Source of the DNA: an uncultured Roseburia sp.
GTDB taxonomy: Bacteria > Bacillota > Clostridia > Lachnospirales > Lachnospiraceae
Direction: 5' to 3'
Assembly: GCA_947652855.1 (NCBI GenBank)
Contig: CANTEO010000092.1
Location: 1-6,015 of the forward strand
Length of the DNA: 6,015 nucleotides
Of this stretch, positions 1 through 5,514 are shown piece by piece. The number at the start of each line of letters is the position of its first letter. Position 1 is the first letter of the stretch. Both the position numbers and the translations under genes were made by a program. The notes under the pieces were generated by a model. It did no database searches, was not told where the DNA came from, and saw nothing but the letters and a program-made list of their open reading frames with translations.

Positions 1-136
1 TCGCCAGCCCGTCATATGTCGCGTTAATTTCCGTATTGTTGGAAATCACCCCATCTGTGGCGTCCCCTATACATATGGAAGGATTTGTATAGGGGACAAA
101 AACGATTCCATAATATTGTATTTTAAAATATGCCAC
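1..136 (-). CDS. Possible partial leftward reading frame, unknown product
   Basis: On the minus strand one frame is open from a TGA just upstream of a GTG at 136 to the left window edge (45 codons). The edge-proximal part (about the last 20 codons, ending in residues INATYDGLA) reads like plausible protein. The part nearest the GTG covers a hairpin and an apparent promoter, and that GTG has no Shine-Dalgarno sequence. If the promoter at 115-143 is real, transcription starts near 108 and the GTG at 136 cannot be used; the true start would then be further left, for example GTG at 49, which also lacks a good ribosome site, or outside the window. No family was recognised. It could equally be an untranslated leader. 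Confidence 0.25.
   Translation of the reverse strand, partial: MAYFKIQYYGIVFVPYTNPSICIGDATDGVISNNTEINATYDGLA
62..97. repeat. 12-bp perfect inverted repeat (hairpin)
   Basis: GTCCCCTATACA (62-73) is matched exactly by its reverse complement at 86-97, leaving a 12-base loop. Neither strand has a T-run after the stem, so it is not a normal intrinsic terminator. It lies just downstream of the candidate leftward promoter, so in RNA it would form a stem near the 5' end. It may be a leader structure, a protein binding site or a small interspersed palindrome. Confidence 0.75.
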
Positions 137-143
137 GCTTCAA
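115..143 (-). promoter_or_regulatory. Candidate leftward sigma-A promoter
   Basis: On the minus strand there is a -35 of TTGAAG (143-138), a 17-base spacer and a -10 of TACAAT (120-115), differing from consensus at two and one positions. Transcription would begin near 108 and run leftwards through the hairpin at 62-97. It would be divergent from the promoter at 183-211. Confidence 0.4.
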
Positions 144-182
144 AAGATGTTATAAAAAATCGAATATTGTCAAAATCCCCCG

Positions 183-211
183 TTGTATTTCAAATCATGA
201 TATGGTATGAT
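183..211 (+). promoter_or_regulatory. Sigma-A type promoter of the 75-residue gene
   Basis: A -35 of TTGTAT (183-188) and a -10 of TATGAT (206-211) are separated by 17 bases. Transcription would start near 218, giving a leader of about 54 bases before the ATG at 272. The -10 is one base from consensus; the -35 is weaker. Confidence 0.55.
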
Positions 212-271
212 AAATAACATATAGTCTTTATATGGCAAATCCCATTTTTCACACAGAGAAAGGAGCCTCAC

Positions 272-499
272 ATGGCATCTGGAAACTTATATTACTATAA
301 TGAAGAAACCGATTCCGTGGACATTATCTTAAGCAGCGTCCTGACGCTTCGCCTAAGCTGCCAGAAGATTTTCCCTACTGTCACCACTACTCCGAAGACC
401 TATGAATTGATGGTCAACCTCACTAGGGAGAACCCTCTTTTATTTGCCGAAATGGCGCTGGATCAATGCCTGGAATCTTATCTGAACTCTTTGCCCTGA
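272..499 (+). CDS. Small protein of unknown function (75 residues)
   Basis: I do not recognise a family. The start is well supported: AAGGAG (260-265) lies six bases before the ATG, a promoter lies upstream and an intrinsic terminator follows 41 bases after the stop, so it looks like an independent one-gene transcript. The product is mildly acidic, with no signal peptide and no clear membrane segment. It opens with a tyrosine-rich stretch (YYY at 7-9), has an Ile/Leu/Val-rich segment at 18-29 and a predicted helix at about 56-72. It has two cysteines (30 and 66), not arranged as a metal site. It is the only clear rightward gene and converges on def. The expression signals are convincing, but nothing in the sequence gives a function. 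Confidence 0.7.
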   Translation: MASGNLYYYNEETDSVDIILSSVLTLRLSCQKIFPTVTTTPKTYELMVNLTRENPLLFAEMALDQCLESYLNSLP

Positions 500-540
500 C
501 ATTTGGGCTTACAGAGGATTCAAATTAAGCATAAGATACT

Positions 541-575
541 GCCCGCCAATCAATTGCATTTGGCGGGCTTTGTTG
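541..575 (+). terminator. Intrinsic terminator of the 75-residue gene
   Basis: GCCCGCCAA (541-549) pairs perfectly with TTGGCGGGC (560-568) around a 10-base loop, and the stem runs into TTTGTTG. The GC-rich 9-bp stem followed by T's, 41 bases after the stop at 499, fits a rho-independent terminator on the plus strand. Confidence 0.8.
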
Positions 576-654
576 CGTGTATCAGCCCGTCGCCGCCAGC
601 GCGCCCGAAGGGTTTTTTCTTAATAAGAGCCTTTCGCATACGGTCTGGACGCAG

Positions 655-703
655 CAAAAAACGCGGCTCTGCATCACACCCATGATGTTCTGCAAAACCG
701 CGT
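655..703 (-). terminator. Probable intrinsic terminator of def
   Basis: On the minus strand ACGCGG (703-698) pairs with CCGCGT (666-661), and the stem is followed directly by a run of six T's including its last base. An inner 5-bp stem, CATCA/TGATG, sits inside the large loop, so the structure is a two-part hairpin. It lies about 30 bases after the def stop codon. On the plus strand no T-run follows directly, so it acts leftwards. Confidence 0.6.
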
Positions 704-734
704 CAAGCATATTTTTTTATTGTATCCGTTTCCC

Positions 735-1199
735 TTACGAATCGGAAATGTCAATCTCAGCTATCGCCTTGTCTAAAAAAACCTCTCCGTCTAAATGCTC
801 CAATTCGTGGCAGAAGCATTGCGCAAGCCCGTCCTCTCCTGTAACGTTGATTGTCTCACCAAATTCATTCTGCGCCTGAAGCGTCACCTTTTGCGGGCGG
901 ATGATCTTTACGCATCGGTTTGGAAAGCTAAGGCATGCCTCCTCACATTCCTGAACGCCGCTTTGGCTCACAATGCGGGGATTTACCAGCTTTAAGCAAC
1001 AGCCCTCATAGTCAATCACGACAAGCCGCTTTAAGACGCCTACCTGGTTGGCCGCTATTGCCGCCCCATTTTCCGTCTGCCGAAGCGTTTCCAGCATATC
1101 ATCTAAAATCTGCCTGACCTTATCATTGACCGCATTCACTTTCTTGCATTTTTTACGCAAAATCGGGTCTTCATAATACCGAATGTTCCTGACCGCCAT
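735..1199 (-). CDS. def: Peptide deformylase (variant motifs)
   Basis: Peptide deformylase removes the N-formyl group from the initiator methionine of nascent proteins; it is a cytoplasmic metallohydrolase. The 154-residue length is normal. All three family motifs are present in variant form. Motif 1 is GAAIAANQVG (45-54) instead of GxGLAAxQ. Motif 2 is EACLS (87-91) instead of EGCLS, keeping the metal-binding Cys89. Motif 3 is HELEHLDG (131-138), with metal ligands His131 and His135 and catalytic Glu132. Eight cysteines are present, two (128 and 130) right next to the metal-binding His131. The start is set by a strong AGGAGG (1213-1208) eight bases upstream of the ATG, and a sigma-A promoter lies at 1285-1312. 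The substitutions suggest a divergent or second-copy deformylase, but the catalytic residues are intact, so activity is expected. The family call is secure; being the cell's main copy is not. Confidence 0.93.
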   Translation of the reverse strand: MAVRNIRYYEDPILRKKCKKVNAVNDKVRQILDDMLETLRQTENGAAIAANQVGVLKRLVVIDYEGCCLKLVNPRIVSQSGVQECEEACLSFPNRCVKIIRPQKVTLQAQNEFGETINVTGEDGLAQCFCHELEHLDGEVFLDKAIAEIDISDS

Positions 1200-1284
1200 T
1201 CTATGTCCCTCCTGCTTACGCCAGTCTTCGACGCATCAACATACGCCGCTCATATGCTAGTTGGAAACGCTTGCCCTACTAAAC

Positions 1285-1312
1285 AGCATAACATATTTTA
1301 GCGTAATGTCAA
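1285..1312 (-). promoter_or_regulatory. Sigma-A promoter of def
   Basis: On the minus strand there is a perfect -35 TTGACA (1312-1307), a 16-base spacer and a -10 of TATGCT (1290-1285). Transcription would start near 1278, leaving a leader of about 79 bases. It gives def a housekeeping promoter independent of the sigma-factor operon upstream. Confidence 0.65.
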
Positions 1313-1345
1313 CCTTGCGCCATTCACAGCTCTACAGGCCCTCCT

Positions 1346-2680
1346 TTATTGCGCGGCTTCTTTACGGACCTCCTCTAAATAAAGCTCAAATTCCCTGACT
1401 TTATTGTCTTTCGCGATCGCCCGTAAAATCCGTCCGATATCTTCCGCAGAAAACATACCAATGGCTTTTGCCAAATCTCCCAGATTATTCCGGTTGACCT
1501 TCAGGCATCCGCCGCCGGAAAGCGGGATCGAAAGCACCTCTTTCGGATTGCTCACATCCCCCAGGCAAATCTGCTGCTTCTCGTCGTCGCACACAAACGT
1601 GACGCCATTATAGAGAATCATGCCTGTCTCATCTGCCATATAAGAATACGGCGCCCTCTTTTCACCCGAAAGACGCGCTAAAAAGCTGCTCCCGCGCTGC
1701 TCCTTGTACGCTGTGGGCTGCTGCAAAGAGGTTTCCTCCAAAGGCTCCTCCCCTTTGGCCGAAAGCGGCCCTTCCTCTTTCTTTACAGGAGCCTCTACGC
1801 CCGCAGTTTCAGCAAGGCTTTTGGCCTGAGTGGCGCTGCCTGCCGCCTTGCCCTCGGCCGGCTGCCCTGCCCGCTTGCGTATCCGCTCCCGTATCTCCTC
1901 TTTATGCGCGTCAATCTCCTGATCTATTTTTGCCATCAGCTGCTCCCATTCCTCCTCTGAGAACGCTGAAGCCCCAATCTCGATTTTAGGCGGCCCCTCT
2001 TTCACCCTTTTTTTCACGAAAGCCTTAAATTCTTCCAGACGCTCTAGAAACAACTCCATATTCCCGTCGCCAGGCCCGGCCTCCTCTTCGTTTTCGGCCT
2101 CTTTTGCGCCGTCGCTTGAACTTCTGCGCGCCAGCGGATTCCCGGAAGGCACTTCGGGCTTCCATTCCGAAGCCATCCCATCATTGAACAGCTCCCTCGC
2201 CATTTCCCATGCCTCAAGCGCCGTCCGCTCGATCGGGCTTTTCGTTTTCTCCCCCACTAAAAGCGGGTTCACCTCGTATGCCTGATATGTCCCGTCCTCA
2301 TTTTTCTGCTCGATATAAACCCTATGGGCGTCTACGTCCACCTGTGCCTTTAATGTAAAGCCTTCCGTCGCAAATAATTTGACGTAGTCGCTCTCCTCAT
2401 AGCTGATGCGGCGCACGCCGCATTCCATCGCAGCATGCATTTTCACGCGTCCGTTTTGCTGTAAAAACAATTCCTTCGCCGTCATCGCATACGAAACATC
2501 CACAGAAGCTTTGACGTTGCTTCCAGAAACCTCCTTTTGCTCCGTCTGCTCCTGCGCCCTCACGCCTTTCAAGTTACCAGAAAACGTCTCGACGCTTTCT
2601 TCCTTCGCCCTCTGGCCCGCCGTATACCTGGAATTCATTTTTTCGTAAAATGCTTTTCCGCTCACTCCGTTCAATGACAT
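1346..2680 (-). CDS. Hypothetical protein in the ECF sigma operon (444 residues)
   Basis: I recognise the style of this protein from Lachnospiraceae genomes but know no function. ATG at 2680 is chosen because GAGGGG (2692-2687) lies six bases before it; a TTG at 2710 would add ten residues. Visible layout: a polar N-terminus (1-60); a globular region (about 61-165), including VYIEQKNEDG and ending in SPIERTALEAWE; a low-complexity acidic linker (180-208); a charged helical or coiled-coil stretch (208-272), including SEEEWEQLMAKIDQEID; a second low-complexity Ala/Glu/Lys linker (273-335); and a compact C-terminal domain (about 345-444) with YNGVTFVCDDE, ICLGDVSN, SIPLSGGGCLKVNRNN and a helical end. 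There is no signal peptide, membrane segment or HxxxCxxC zinc motif, so it is probably cytoplasmic. It follows the sigma factor by 33 bases and is presumably co-transcribed. A role as target or regulator of that sigma factor is inference from position only. Confidence 0.85.
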   Translation of the reverse strand: MSLNGVSGKAFYEKMNSRYTAGQRAKEESVETFSGNLKGVRAQEQTEQKEVSGSNVKASVDVSYAMTAKELFLQQNGRVKMHAAMECGVRRISYEESDYVKLFATEGFTLKAQVDVDAHRVYIEQKNEDGTYQAYEVNPLLVGEKTKSPIERTALEAWEMARELFNDGMASEWKPEVPSGNPLARRSSSDGAKEAENEEEAGPGDGNMELFLERLEEFKAFVKKRVKEGPPKIEIGASAFSEEEWEQLMAKIDQEIDAHKEEIRERIRKRAGQPAEGKAAGSATQAKSLAETAGVEAPVKKEEGPLSAKGEEPLEETSLQQPTAYKEQRGSSFLARLSGEKRAPYSYMADETGMILYNGVTFVCDDEKQQICLGDVSNPKEVLSIPLSGGGCLKVNRNNLGDLAKAIGMFSAEDIGRILRAIAKDNKVREFELYLEEVRKEAAQ

Positions 2681-2713
2681 CCGTATCCCCTCTCTTTCCT
2701 GCCCCTCCAAAGT

Positions 2714-3205
2714 TTATTCATTGCCATCCTTCCCAAGCCTTTTCCTTAGCAGCTCCCTGCCCCGCCTTAAGTTGGTCTTCACCGTATTTTCCGGCATCTC
2801 CAATACAGAGGCAATTTCACGGATGGAATAATCCTCATAATAAAATAAGTACAGGCAATTTTTATGCCGCTCCGGCAGTTCCATCAATGCCAAAAGCGTG
2901 TCGTCATGCTCCTGATGCATTTCCTGAAAAAGGGTCTGCTTCGCCAAAAACGCCGCCTCAATTCCAACGGTCTTTTTGTGCCATGCGCTTTTCAACAAAT
3001 CTTTGCTCAAATTAATTGCCGTGCGCATCATCCATGCCTTTTCATGCTCCGCGTCTTTAAAATCCGGCGTATGCAAAAGCAGGCGCAACAGCGTCTCTTG
3101 CGCGACGTCTTCTGCGTCCGCATCGTTTTTTACCATTGTAAACGCCACGCGGCGGCATACTTTATAATATTTTTGAAAATAGTGTTCCATTTGGCGCCAA
3201 ACCAT
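2714..3205 (-). CDS. ECF-type (sigma-70 family) RNA polymerase sigma factor
   Basis: An extracytoplasmic-function sigma factor directs RNA polymerase to a dedicated set of promoters. Numbered from the upstream ATG at 3214, region 2 spans about residues 11-78 (helices with DADAEDVAQETLLRLL at 31-46 and the WMMRTAINLSKDLL core-binding/-10 segment at 61-74). A variable linker follows, then region 4 at about 106-160 (LMELPERHKNCLYLFYYEDYSIREIASVLEMPENTVKTNLRRGRELLRK region), whose SIREIASVL..TVKTNLRRGR part is the helix-turn-helix that reads the -35. There is no region 1.1 or 3, typical of ECF factors. The start at 3205 is preferred because the only purine tract, AAGGGG (3221-3216), is ten bases from it but only one base from the ATG at 3214. 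The gene is first in an operon with the 444-residue protein, and its upstream region carries an ECF-like promoter. No transmembrane anti-sigma gene is adjacent. The ECF subgroup is not determined. Confidence 0.9.
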   Translation of the reverse strand: MVWRQMEHYFQKYYKVCRRVAFTMVKNDADAEDVAQETLLRLLLHTPDFKDAEHEKAWMMRTAINLSKDLLKSAWHKKTVGIEAAFLAKQTLFQEMHQEHDDTLLALMELPERHKNCLYLFYYEDYSIREIASVLEMPENTVKTNLRRGRELLRKRLGKDGNE

Positions 3206-3225
3206 TTTAAGCATTCCCCTTTTCA

Positions 3226-3251
3226 GAATGGCTCGTATGCCTATGCCATTC
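3226..3251 (-). promoter_or_regulatory. Hairpin in the sigma-operon leader
   Basis: GAATGGC and GCCATTC (3226-3232 and 3245-3251) form a perfect 7-bp stem with a 12-base loop. In the leftward transcript it ends four bases before the AAGGGG ribosome site of the sigma gene. It could affect RNA stability or translation; no riboswitch class is recognised. Confidence 0.4.
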
Positions 3252-3260
3252 CTCTTTTCC

Positions 3261-3294
3261 TATATAACACGATTCAAACACGCAAAAAGTTTCA
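3261..3294 (-). promoter_or_regulatory. Candidate ECF-type autoregulatory promoter
   Basis: On the minus strand TGAAAC (3294-3289), followed by a T-rich tract, is separated by 17 bases from CGTG (3271-3268), then TTATATA. This matches the general form of ECF promoters such as Bacillus subtilis sigma-W (TGAAAC-N16-CGTA). A sigma-A reading fails: TTGAAA to the TATA-like box would need a spacer of about 22 bases. The site lies 75-90 bases upstream of the sigma gene, with transcription predicted to start near 3258-3260. It starts at the last base of the serS terminator T-run. Autoregulation of ECF operons is common, which supports the assignment. Confidence 0.6.
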
Positions 3295-3334
3295 AAAAAA
3301 CGACTCACAAATGAATTTTCATTCGTGAATCGTT
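3294..3334 (-). terminator. Strong intrinsic terminator of serS
   Basis: Two 17-base arms (3318-3334 and 3299-3315) pair with only two G-U wobbles around a very small A/T loop. On the minus strand the stem runs into seven T's (3300-3294). It begins about 29 bases after the serS stop and separates serS from the sigma operon. On the plus strand only four T's follow and there is no rightward gene, so it acts leftwards. Confidence 0.88.
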
Positions 3335-3362
3335 TTCTGCCCCATAATCGAAGCGTTTTTTT

Positions 3363-4661
3363 CTATTGTCCCGGCTCATTCAGCCCGATCTTCGCTTTCC
3401 CGCCCATATAAGGCTGCAGGGCGTTCGGAATATTGACGCTCCCGTCCGCGTTTAAGTTGTTTTCCAAAAATGCGATCAGCATACGGGGCGGCGCCACTAC
3501 CGTATTGTTTAACGTATGGGCAAAATATTTATTGCCGTCCTTTCCTTTTACGCGGATCTTTAAGCGCCTCGCCTGAGCGTCGCCCAAATTGGAGCAGCTC
3601 CCGACCTCAAAATACTTCTGCTGCCTCGGCGACCATGCCTCCACGTCGCAGGACTTCACCTTCAAATCCGCCAAATCTCCGGAACAGCATTCTAAGGTAC
3701 GAACCGGCACGTCCAGGCTGCGGAACAAGTCGACCGTATTCTTCCACAATGTTTCATACCAGGCCGGGGACTCCTCCGGCTTACACACGACGATCATTTC
3801 CTGTTTCTCAAACTGATGGATGCGGTATACGCCGCGCTCCTCAATGCCATGCGCGCCTTTTTCCTTCCGAAAGCAGGGAGAATAGCTTGTCAATGTATGC
3901 GGCAGCTTCTCCTCTTCCTGAATGGTGTCAATGAATTTTCCGATCATGGAATGCTCGCTTGTCCCAATCAGGTACAAGTCTTCCCCCTCAATCTTATACA
4001 TCATCGCTTCCATCTCATCAAAGCTCATTACGCCCGTGACGACATTGGAGCGGATCATATAAGGCGGGATGCAGTACGTAAAGCCCCTGTCGATCATGAA
4101 ATCCCTGGCATACGAAATGACTGCGGAATGCAGCCTGGCGATATCTCCCATTAAATAATAAAACCCGTTGCCAGCGACTTTTCCGGCGGCGTCTAAGTCA
4201 ATCCCGTTCAAGCGCTCCATAATCTCTGTATGGTATGGAATCTCAAAATCCGGAACGCAAGGCTCCCCAAATTTTTCCAGCTCGACATTGCAGCTGTCGT
4301 CTTTCCCGATCGGCACGGACGGGTCAATGATGTTTGGAATCTTCATCATGATTTCCATGACCTTTTCCGTAAGCCGCTTCTCTTTCGCCTCCAGCTCCTC
4401 TAAGCGCTTTGCGTCTTTTTGCACCTGCTCTTTCAACGCCATGGCCTCTTCTTTTTTCCCTTGCCCCATTAGCGCCCCAATTTGCTTGGAAATGACGTTG
4501 CGGTTTGCCCGAAGCGCGTCGGCCTCCTGCTTCGCCGCCCTAGACTGCCCGTCCAGCTCTATCACTTCATCCACAAGGGGCAGCTTGTGATCCTGAAACT
4601 TCTTTTGAATATTGTCTTTTACGGCCTGCGGGTTTTCCCTTAAAAATTTTAAATCTATCAT
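3363..4661 (-). CDS. serS: Seryl-tRNA synthetase
   Basis: Charges tRNA-Ser (and tRNA-Sec where present) with serine using ATP; a cytoplasmic class II synthetase dimer. The 432-residue length is typical. The N-terminal coiled-coil arm that grips the tRNA long variable arm spans about 28-108. The catalytic domain follows: GTSEH (233-237) with the serine-binding TSE; motif 2 at about 263-288 (CFRKEKGAHGIEERG then RIHQFEKQE); ECCSGDLADLK (324-334); EAWSPRQQKYFEVGSCSN (341-358); and motif 3 at 382-401 (HTLNNTVVAPPRMLIAFLEN), with ATP-binding Arg393. Motifs 2 and 3 differ from the common bacterial AGxxGRDTRG and NGSGLAVGR forms; the HTLNNT wording recalls archaeal-type enzymes. AGGA (4671-4668) six bases before the ATG fixes the start. 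It has its own sigma-A promoter at 4727-4755 and a strong terminator, and no T-box is visible. Another serS could exist elsewhere in the genome. Confidence 0.97.
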   Translation of the reverse strand: MIDLKFLRENPQAVKDNIQKKFQDHKLPLVDEVIELDGQSRAAKQEADALRANRNVISKQIGALMGQGKKEEAMALKEQVQKDAKRLEELEAKEKRLTEKVMEIMMKIPNIIDPSVPIGKDDSCNVELEKFGEPCVPDFEIPYHTEIMERLNGIDLDAAGKVAGNGFYYLMGDIARLHSAVISYARDFMIDRGFTYCIPPYMIRSNVVTGVMSFDEMEAMMYKIEGEDLYLIGTSEHSMIGKFIDTIQEEEKLPHTLTSYSPCFRKEKGAHGIEERGVYRIHQFEKQEMIVVCKPEESPAWYETLWKNTVDLFRSLDVPVRTLECCSGDLADLKVKSCDVEAWSPRQQKYFEVGSCSNLGDAQARRLKIRVKGKDGNKYFAHTLNNTVVAPPRMLIAFLENNLNADGSVNIPNALQPYMGGKAKIGLNEPGQ

Positions 4662-4726
4662 GGCTTTTCCTTTCTTTTGTGGATCTGCCCTGGTGGGGTT
4701 CCATCAAAATGAACTTAATTTTTTCT

Positions 4727-4755
4727 ATTATACAATGAAATATATCCAGATTCAA
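4727..4755 (-). promoter_or_regulatory. Sigma-A promoter of serS
   Basis: On the minus strand there is a -35 of TTGAAT (4755-4750), a 17-base spacer and a perfect -10 TATAAT (4732-4727). Transcription would start near 4720, about 59 bases before the ATG. That leader is too short for a T-box and shows no T-box consensus. Confidence 0.8.
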
Positions 4756-4793
4756 TCATTTTATAGCTTCGATGGTTGCCTCAAAGATGACAA

Positions 4794-4830
4794 GAGGGCA
4801 TACTGTAGCGTATGCCCCATTCCTCTAATG
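4794..4830 (-). terminator. Hairpin, probable weak terminator of the 187-residue gene
   Basis: GGGCATAC and GTATGCCC (4796-4803 and 4810-4817) form a perfect 8-bp stem with a 6-base loop. Outer AGAGG/CCTCT-type pairing can extend it with an asymmetric bulge. On the minus strand TCTTGTCATCTTT follows, only moderately T-rich. It lies about 35 bases after the stop at 4853 and before the serS promoter, so its position fits a terminator. Confidence 0.5.
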
Positions 4831-4852
4831 ATATATTCCATATTGCCCGCAG

Positions 4853-5416
4853 TCAATGAATGCCATAATAGAACCTCAAATCCCGCTTTGAGAAGCCCAA
4901 ATCCAGCTCCTCGATCATCCGTTTGGAAACCCGAACCCCTCTGCGAACCCGCTTTTCCATCTCCTTGTCCATCTCTTCTGAACCCCCAAGATACTGCAAA
5001 GCCTGATCCATCAGCATGATCGCAATCGCAAGCTGCCCGTTGTCATATGCCCAGTAAATCAAGCCGCTCCTGTTCTTCAGGGCTTTCCTCCCCAAAATGG
5101 TCTCTGCCATGCACAGCCTTTGATCCATTGCTGTCGGAGGGTTCACAAAGCGCAATGCATTCAGCACGATCCTCAGTTTCTCGTAGTCCCGAAACTCCAC
5201 TGCCATGTCGCACAGCCGTATGAATAGACGATAATCTCTCTTCCTTCGTATCTCCATGCTTAGCATTTGTATCTTTTCATTCCGCCATACTTGCTCAAGC
5301 GACTTTGGAAGCTCAAGCTGGCGGTATTCCAAGTACTTTGAATAATATTTGGTACACATTATAAAATAAGAGCAGTCAGAATTTAGAAAAAGTTCTCGTG
5401 CTTCATTTCTCGTCAT
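4853..5416 (-). CDS. Hypothetical helical protein (187 residues)
   Basis: No family is assigned with confidence. AAAGG (5429-5425) lies eight bases before the ATG and supports the start. The protein is strongly helical and basic at its C-terminus. The N-terminus, EARELFLNSDCSYFIMCTKYY (5-25), is followed by a YRQLELP turn and a helical pair at about 43-90 (NEKIQMLSMEIRRKRDY, then LCDMAVEFRDYEKLRIVLNAL), which looks like an alpha-helical repeat of the TPR type, though I cannot confirm TPR. Residues 118-143 form a hydrophobic helix broken by DNGQ, not a clear membrane span. Residues 148-171 are highly charged. There are four cysteines (15, 21, 69, 102) and no catalytic motif. No convincing promoter was found directly upstream; a hairpin at 5456-5491 separates it from the 44-residue peptide frame. 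Only the coding call is supported. Confidence 0.8.
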   Translation of the reverse strand: MTRNEARELFLNSDCSYFIMCTKYYSKYLEYRQLELPKSLEQVWRNEKIQMLSMEIRRKRDYRLFIRLCDMAVEFRDYEKLRIVLNALRFVNPPTAMDQRLCMAETILGRKALKNRSGLIYWAYDNGQLAIAIMLMDQALQYLGGSEEMDKEMEKRVRRGVRVSKRMIEELDLGFSKRDLRFYYGIH

Positions 5417-5455
5417 GCTTCGTACCTTTCTTTGGTCTTACTTTTGTAAAATCTA

Positions 5456-5491
5456 GGTGTCCGTCACGGTTGTACCTGGTAGACGAACACC
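5456..5491 (-). terminator. Leftward hairpin, possible terminator or attenuator
   Basis: In minus-strand RNA GGUGUUCGUC (5491-5482) pairs with GACGGACACC (5465-5456), ten base pairs with one G-U wobble. On the plus strand the same pair is a C-A mismatch, so the fold favours leftward RNA. The 16-base loop contains a small TACC/GGTA pairing. The following TAGATTTTAC is only a weak U-tract. It lies between the 44-residue peptide frame and the 187-residue gene. Confidence 0.45.
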
Positions 5492-5514
5492 CTCATAATA
5501 CATCCTTACTTTTA

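Noticed and set aside
1305..1345. Small gene after AGGAGGG at 1345-1339
   Set aside because: The strong ribosome-like tract after the stop is followed only by frames of four to nine codons with poor spacing.
2681..2710. TTG start at 2710 for the 444-residue protein
   Set aside because: The ATG at 2680 has GAGGGG at six-base spacing; the TTG has no ribosome site at a suitable distance.
3206..3214. ATG at 3214 as start of the sigma factor
   Set aside because: The AAGGGG tract is only one base away, too close; it is ten bases from the ATG at 3205. The difference is three residues, so this is a preference, not a proof.
2864..3328. 154-residue rightward frame
   Set aside because: It is antisense to the sigma factor and its promoter, with no ribosome site or family signal; a shadow frame.
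4662..4726. T-box leader for serS
   Set aside because: The leader is only about 59 bases and lacks the T-box consensus; the GATGGAACCCC tract looks similar only superficially.
4567..4755. 62-residue leftward frame overlapping the serS start
   Set aside because: It lies in another frame over the serS 5' end and its promoter; it has no ribosome site or recognisable product. serS itself is certain.
5475..5505. Ten-codon leader peptide starting at ATG 5505 or nearby ahead of the 187-residue gene
   Set aside because: It overlaps the hairpin, but has no run of regulatory codons and only a weak ribosome site.
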